Below, piece after piece: positions 58,901 to 64,000 of a DNA stretch of 64,000 nt (its first letter is position 1; each line of letters begins with the position of its first letter). This stretch comes from Baylisascaris procyonis (lineage: Eukaryota; Nematoda; Chromadorea; Rhabditida; Ascarididae). The DNA is taken from assembly GCA_037389465.1 (NCBI GenBank), contig JAZARR010000159.1:4691501-4755500 (forward strand), in the 5' to 3' direction. Made by a program: the position numbers and the translations under genes. A model generated the notes under the pieces. It saw nothing but the letters and a program-made list of their open reading frames with translations, was not told the origin of the DNA and did no database searches.

Positions 58901-60739
58901 GAAAATTGTTATGCATTTTGATCATTTTTTTAGATTTTATTTATAATTTTGTGATATTTTGTGCATTAAAAGTATGCATTCTATTACTTTGCATATTATT
59001 TTCAAAATGGTCTCACTAGTAGATCGGAAACTTTCACTGATGATATGTATATAAATGTGTGCTTATTGTTGAACAAGAGAACACAGCAATCGATCGCGTA
59101 AAACGTTTGCGAGTATTTCACTCGTTCAGTGCTAAACGAATGAGATCATGAACGATGACCATTTTCAACGTATATCCCGTTTTTGTATTTCTGGCCGAAT
59201 TGTACTGCTCTGTAGGACTGAGTGATTGTAGTACAATTTTGCGCACATAGTTATGTATTAGTTTTGTCGGCGCGTTTTATATTATAATAATTGATGAGTA
59301 ATTTGCAATAGATAACGCTGAAGTTAACTCGTTTATCTCTGATTAGAACTTAGTATTATATTTTTGTCTTCTTTCGCCTTTCAAAAAAAAAAAAATTTTC
59401 TTATTTCTAACGTTTTTGTCGGTTAGATTAGGCCTGTTACTTAGATACGTACATATTTAAGAGGGGCACTTGTGCGCTGAAAATTGTTGGTACGTTAGGA
59501 AACACTACTTGAATAATGTGGACAGAGGTTTAGTGCAGAGATAGATAGGCCAAAGGAGGGTCTATAAAAAACGGTAATAGAATATGACACCCTCATACTC
59601 CCCATTCCCATTGTTTTCTTAGGCTTCGTTGTATATGAACTACCCCATAATTACATCTATATCTATTTTTATGTGCTTATGTAAAATGGTTTCAGATTCG
59701 ACCAGCACATATTCTTAAATGAACAATAATGATCTTGCAGGGATCGGATTTTGTTGAAGTGCTATGGTTGCCAGTGTTATTGATAAAAGTGTCGTCAACG
59801 ATGTGCTTCCTTATTCGAAAGAGGCAAGCGAGGATGTCTCGTGGTATGAGAAAGGCAACATTAAGGGATCGTCACATGAATTTCGTAAACTTCGGTTAGT
59901 TGGTATTCGTGTGGGGCTATGAATTTGTGCAGCACATAGTAAGTGAAATCCAATGCATAAATTCGAGATTGTTATTATAACTGTAGTGTCGCATAATATC
60001 ATTCAAGTGATTATAGTTTATACGTCGTTCTAAACGAATGAATTTGTGCGGATTTACTACTATTGACTATATCACGTTGATTATGTTAAGTTTCTTTTGA
60101 GATTTAGTAATATACAAATTCACAGACTTCATGTTAGAAAAAAAAAAAGAACATAAAACTGCGCTTAGCTTTCAACACTCATTGCAGACACTTAATTTGG
60201 CAATCAGTGATAAATTCAATAAAGAATTGCGTTGCAAGTTCAATTTTTCTTTACAAGCGTAAAACATGCTACGGGTCCAAACCTTCTAACTGCCGTTACT
60301 CGAGCGTTTAGTTATCTCTTTTTGCAATCGTTTGTTTCAGGATTACCTTTTTCGAGAATTGAATATAATAGCGATTGCATAGGAAGTCATAGAAAGCTCA
60401 AAGAATACTAGTTTATTCTTTCAATAAATTATGAAGACCTTTATTTTGACTGCGATAAGTCAGTCATTGCCATTTAAAGTGCTTTCCTTAAAACTTTCGA
60501 TGGTTTTCATTGTGTATCTCTCAAAACGATTGCTTTTTTCCAAAAAAGTTCATTTTCCATTCTTTTTAGTTTCCTATACCTTTGGAATTCATGGAAGGTT
60601 CTGTTAAATCTCACTCTGCCTGAATGCGAATTTCGTCGCTAAATTTACTACTGTTGCCAGATAGTATAGTTTTCGCTTATTTAATGGCGAAATTGGTTGT
60701 ATCAGTTTTGTTGGTAGCTATATATCTCTCAACTAATCA
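56000..60739. other. Region upstream of CBS
   Basis: T-rich plus strand, about 4.7 kb. Only short open frames; nothing convincing. The CBS promoter or trans-splice site must lie here if 60740 is in the first coding exon. Confidence 0.45.
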
Positions 60740-60941
60740 ATGAAATTTCGAAATGCGGATTTTTTTCGACTTTTCAAAAGAAAGAGTAAAAGCGCTCGCA
60801 CATTCGTTTCCGTTAAAAGCGTCTTTTTTTCAAGGCTCCCGAATGGGAAACCTCTCAATAGTATACTTGGTGCAATCGGTGGCATTCCAATGGTCAAGCT
60901 GAATAAGATCCCACAATCGATGGGCATCGAGTGTAATGTCT
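60740..60941 (+). CDS. cbs: CBS first visible exon (5' limit uncertain)
   Basis: Family similarity covers only the end, from about 60838 ([17 protein letters not shown] to GIECNV). The open frame reaches back to an ATG at 60740, giving a basic N-terminus, but a weak acceptor TTTTTTTCAAG at about 60833 could instead begin the exon. The donor T|GTAGGT at 60942 splits a Tyr codon, giving NVYAKLEY across the junction. The heme-binding Cys/His segment of vertebrate CBS is not seen. Confidence 0.75.
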
Positions 60942-62806
60942 GTAGGTTTTACTCCATTTCACATTTTGATAACGAAGTTACTTATTTATGACACTAACTA
61001 ATATTTCATGGGCTTATTGTTGTACATAACTGTGGCACAAGTACACAGAAGTAGCTTCAACCTTTTGTTACGGTTGTGTTCACTGATATTGAAAAAATGA
61101 GAAGTAACACTTACTCTATTTGTTTTAAAGCAATTATGGCTGACATATATTTCGTGATTCTTTTGAGGCGGCAACGATTCCTTGATGCGATATGGTCTTA
61201 GGAAAATTGCAGTAGTGAGTAGTAATAAATGAGCAAGGCTGATTTTTCAAAATTTTTGTTCAAATAGGTTCATTTTTGGGTTTATGCATTCAATTGTAAG
61301 AAAGCAATGAAATTGGCCGTTTTCACTAATTGGATGGATAAAGGTAATGCTGTGACGTCGTAGATGCGAAGTTGGAGTACCTCAATGCCGCTGGCTCAGT
61401 AAAGGACAGAATTGGGGAAAGAATGGTTGATATCGCCGAGAAAAGCGGCATTTTAAAGCCAGGAATGACTCTCATCGAGCCCACTTCTGGCAATACAGGC
61501 ATTGGACTCGCACTTGTTGCCGCCGTAAAAGGGTACAAATGCATCATAGTAATGCCCGAAAAAATGAGCAAGGAGAAGGTGCGTCTTTTTGAAGGTTTTG
61601 ATGGAGCATTTGAAATAGATAGATCTCGAAAGTTTTCGCCTTACTGCTGCCTCTTCTGAAGCCAGTGAATATTGCTGTGCATTAATTGAGGAGCTGTAAA
61701 TAGCTAGCCATCAGAGATAAACGACAGTTTAGCAAAACATATGAGTCGAAAGGATGCTTAAAGTAATTCAGGAAAACCTGTTGGCACAGAGATAGAGAGA
61801 TTTGCTACCTCCATTCGCTTCTATTCCTTTCCTTTACTTCTCGTCTTCATTATTGAATGCTCACAGATTAGCAAGCGAACCAGAGGGGAGGGATTGGAAT
61901 TTATTATGACCAAATACATTTGCATTGTAATGAAGCGGTATCCTGCTTAGGAATCGACAATGCGCATCCTCGGCGCCGATATAGTGCGCACTCCAACTGA
62001 TGCGGAGTATGCGAGTCCCGATTCACATATCAATACTGCATTCCGCTTGCACAAAGAAATGAAGGATTCCATTGTTCTTGACCAGGTAGCGCTAGTATTT
62101 ATAGCGATCATTTGTCTCATAAAGTCCAGGGCAAAACAGAAAACATAAATAAATAAAGCGTATTCATTGCACATTCGCAATTTATCATTTCTTTCCGATG
62201 TTCATATGCAAAATTGAGGGCATCATGTTCTTCAAGAGAATGAGTTAGTAATCAGTAGATGTTTTCGATAGTGATGGGATTCGCGGATTTGGGAGAGGAT
62301 TCGAATTTAGATTGGCTGTTGAGGTTGCTATATGTGATCAAAAATGAATTGTTCAATTCAGCTGTCATGGGCTTTCAAACGTGCCTATCTAGAATTTTTC
62401 ACGTATCTCGCTTTCGGAATGTTTGAAAGCCATTTGTGGCGAAAAGAAAATATTTATGAGATGTTTTCTAGGTTAATTAATTGCTGTGGATGAAGCATTT
62501 GAAAGCTTCTTTTTCTCTACTGATACGTTTGGAAAATATTGCTGATTGGCTGCTTGAGCAGTAAATTATGAACATAGGCGAAATTATATGTTAGTGGACA
62601 ATGGAAAAGAAAACGTGCAATAAATGTGGACATTTAACAGTACTTGAATCCTGGCAATCCGATCGCTCATTATGAAGGAACAGGTGCAGAGATCCTCTAT
62701 GCTCTCGACGGAGAAGTCGATATGGTCGTTATTGGTGCTGGCACTGGAGGCACAGTTACAGGCGCCGGGCGCCGCATTAAGGAAGAGTGCCCTAATGCAA
62801 AAGTTG
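60740..62806 (+). CDS. cbs: Cystathionine beta-synthase, 5' part (continues past the window)
   Basis: PLP enzyme that condenses serine and homocysteine to cystathionine (transsulfuration) and can make H2S; cytosolic. Four phase-consistent exons are visible: about 60740-60941, 61364-61578, 61951-62085 and 62641-62806. Translated in order they give [36 protein letters not shown] (the Lys after Val is the PLP Schiff-base residue), [13 protein letters not shown] (PLP-phosphate/Asn loop), [56 protein letters not shown] and [26 protein letters not shown] and VMPEKMS mark it as CBS and not O-acetylserine sulfhydrylase. The C-terminal half, including any regulatory CBS-domain pair, is outside the window. 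The true start and first exon limit are unclear. Confidence 0.9.
61364..61578 (+). CDS. cbs: CBS exon 2 (PLP lysine and SGNTG loop)
   Basis: Acceptor GACGTCGTAG, donor AAG|GTGCGT. The 215-bp exon holds [12 protein letters not shown] with the catalytic Lys, [13 protein letters not shown] and [16 protein letters not shown]. It aligns without gaps to animal CBS. Confidence 0.93.
61951..62085 (+). CDS. cbs: CBS exon 3
   Basis: Acceptor CTGCTTAG, donor CAG|GTAGCG. A 135-bp exon in phase 0/0 encoding [37 protein letters not shown] and [15 protein letters not shown] is diagnostic for CBS. Confidence 0.93.
62641..62806 (+). CDS. cbs: CBS exon 4
   Basis: Acceptor ATTTAACAG. Encodes [18 protein letters not shown] and the glycine-rich [20 protein letters not shown], which holds the PLP phosphate. 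The donor is ambiguous: GT at 62803 (phase 0) or at 62807 (phase 1); the second fits the family sequence (PNAKV then VGVDP) better. Confidence 0.9.
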
Positions 62807-63503
62807 GTCGTTCAAAATTTTGCGAACACTAGGTAGCAATCACAAATGCTCTCATTTGGAAATCACTCAAATAAGATAATTTTTTTTCTTCAAATAATAA
62901 TAATCGATTATGATTCGGGCAGTTTGTATACTGTGGATTAGTGAAAATGAAACGTGCAAGTATGAAGTGATATACATTGTCAGGTTGGGCCTCAAACTTA
63001 GAATTTCCAGATCAGCACCGCTTTTGTTTCGTTTTCTTAATCGGACATCATGTGTAGTATACTTACGTTCTTATAATTGTTTTTTTTTTCATTTTTTCAA
63101 ATGTTCGATTCGTTTTCAAATTATGTTTTAAAATATGTTCCTGAAAATATGCTGTCCGGTTGATTTTTTTCTTGGATGCATCTCAGAAGAATAATCGCAT
63201 ATTATCCGATTGTTTTCGCACATTACTCCGCAATCTGATAGAGACGAATATCTCATAGTTTAGGTTTTTTAGATGCTTTCACAAAATTTGCATTGACAAA
63301 GCGCATTATGATGTCGTTGTTTCTAGTGTATATATTCATACGGGAACATATTATTTGTGTGCCGAGAAGTTGCAACTCGAGAGTCATTGAAGGTTGCGGA
63401 ATTTGAGAAATTTAAGGTTGCGAAATTTCATGGAAGAGGAGGAAGGAGGAGCCTGCAAACTAAGCCGGTTTTCAGAATTTTTAAATCAATCTACAGAACT
63501 ATA

Positions 63504-63504
63504 G

Positions 63505-63533
<29 letters not shown>
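63504..63533. repeat. (CA)n microsatellite
   Basis: About 15 CA units downstream of CBS exon 4, probably in the next CBS intron. Confidence 0.97.
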
Positions 63534-63535
<2 letters not shown>

Positions 63536-64000
63536 ATTGTGCAATAAAATATGTGCGAATCTTCTTGCAACCAATCGGATTTGAAAATCGTTCTGCTGTA
63601 GAGTTTTATAAGAGCGATTGTTGCTTCGATAATTAAGTGCAAAACACCTCAAGAATAAATTATGCATAATTGCGAGTGCTTCTTTACACGATGATAATTT
63701 AGATTTTGGCTTCTCTGAGTGGAAATATTCCAAAAACGCATATCGTGTCACATATAGTGATTTGCATTTCCTCTCGTTGAAATCTAATTACAGTATATGA
63801 ACAGTATATTGAACGCAAACGTTTCACATCGAATATGCTATCGTCATCGTTTTAAGAGTTGATATTTCAGCGTTAAATTCTGCACGTCAATTTACTTTCA
63901 ACGCATTTTGTTAAAGTTATTGAACAAAACTGTTGTTATTTTCTTTCGGCTTTCATTTGAACACATAAAATGACTGAATTTATTAACCTAATGTGCATAT

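Overview
This window looks like a nematode chromosome, most likely a parasitic clade V (strongylid or hookworm-like) species. It is AT-rich, genes are split into small exons of about 90-250 bp by introns of 70 bp to several kb, acceptors are mostly T-rich ending in TAG or CAG, and the protein fragments are of metazoan type. The species call is inference. No rRNA, tRNA, CRISPR array or bacterial-type operon was found.

Left third (about 1-27 kb, minus strand): nine or more phase-compatible coding exons lie between about 26.6 kb and 1.0 kb. They look like one large gene, or two, with very long introns. The upstream exons encode leucine-rich helical segments. The downstream exons encode a Ser/Asp/Glu-rich tail. 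I could not name the family. Its apparent introns hold decayed transposons: a non-LTR reverse transcriptase relic on the minus strand (about 17.0-17.8 kb), another on the plus strand (about 25.0-25.6 kb) and an ISXO2/Merlin-type transposase pseudogene on the minus strand (about 23.6-24.4 kb) with two in-frame stops.

Middle (28.7-38.4 kb, minus strand): a complete gene, reconstructed here as 12 coding exons with consistent splice phases (1872 bp, 623 aa plus stop), encodes the nematode orthologue of Lateral signaling target protein 2 (LST-2, human ZFYVE28). It has the conserved helical N-terminal region and a C-terminal FYVE zinc finger that binds PI3P on endosomes. A 38-bp tandem duplication covers the splice acceptor of the FYVE exon. 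A terminal-exon-like reading frame of unknown origin sits in intron 3.

Right part (about 43-64 kb): near 43 kb the plus strand changes from A-rich to T-rich, as expected where transcription direction switches from minus to plus. A plus-strand gene for cystathionine beta-synthase (CBS, pyridoxal-phosphate enzyme of transsulfuration) starts near 60.7 kb. Four exons are visible and it runs off the right edge. Between 43 and 60 kb there are only tentative exons, a degenerate GC-rich repeat block (44.3-45.1 kb), a two-copy dispersed repeat (46.3 and 50.6 kb) and microsatellites.

LST-2 and CBS are not known to act together: LST-2 is an endosomal down-regulator of EGF-receptor signalling and CBS is a cytosolic sulfur-amino-acid enzyme. 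All exon limits come from reading splice signals and phase by eye, not from transcripts.
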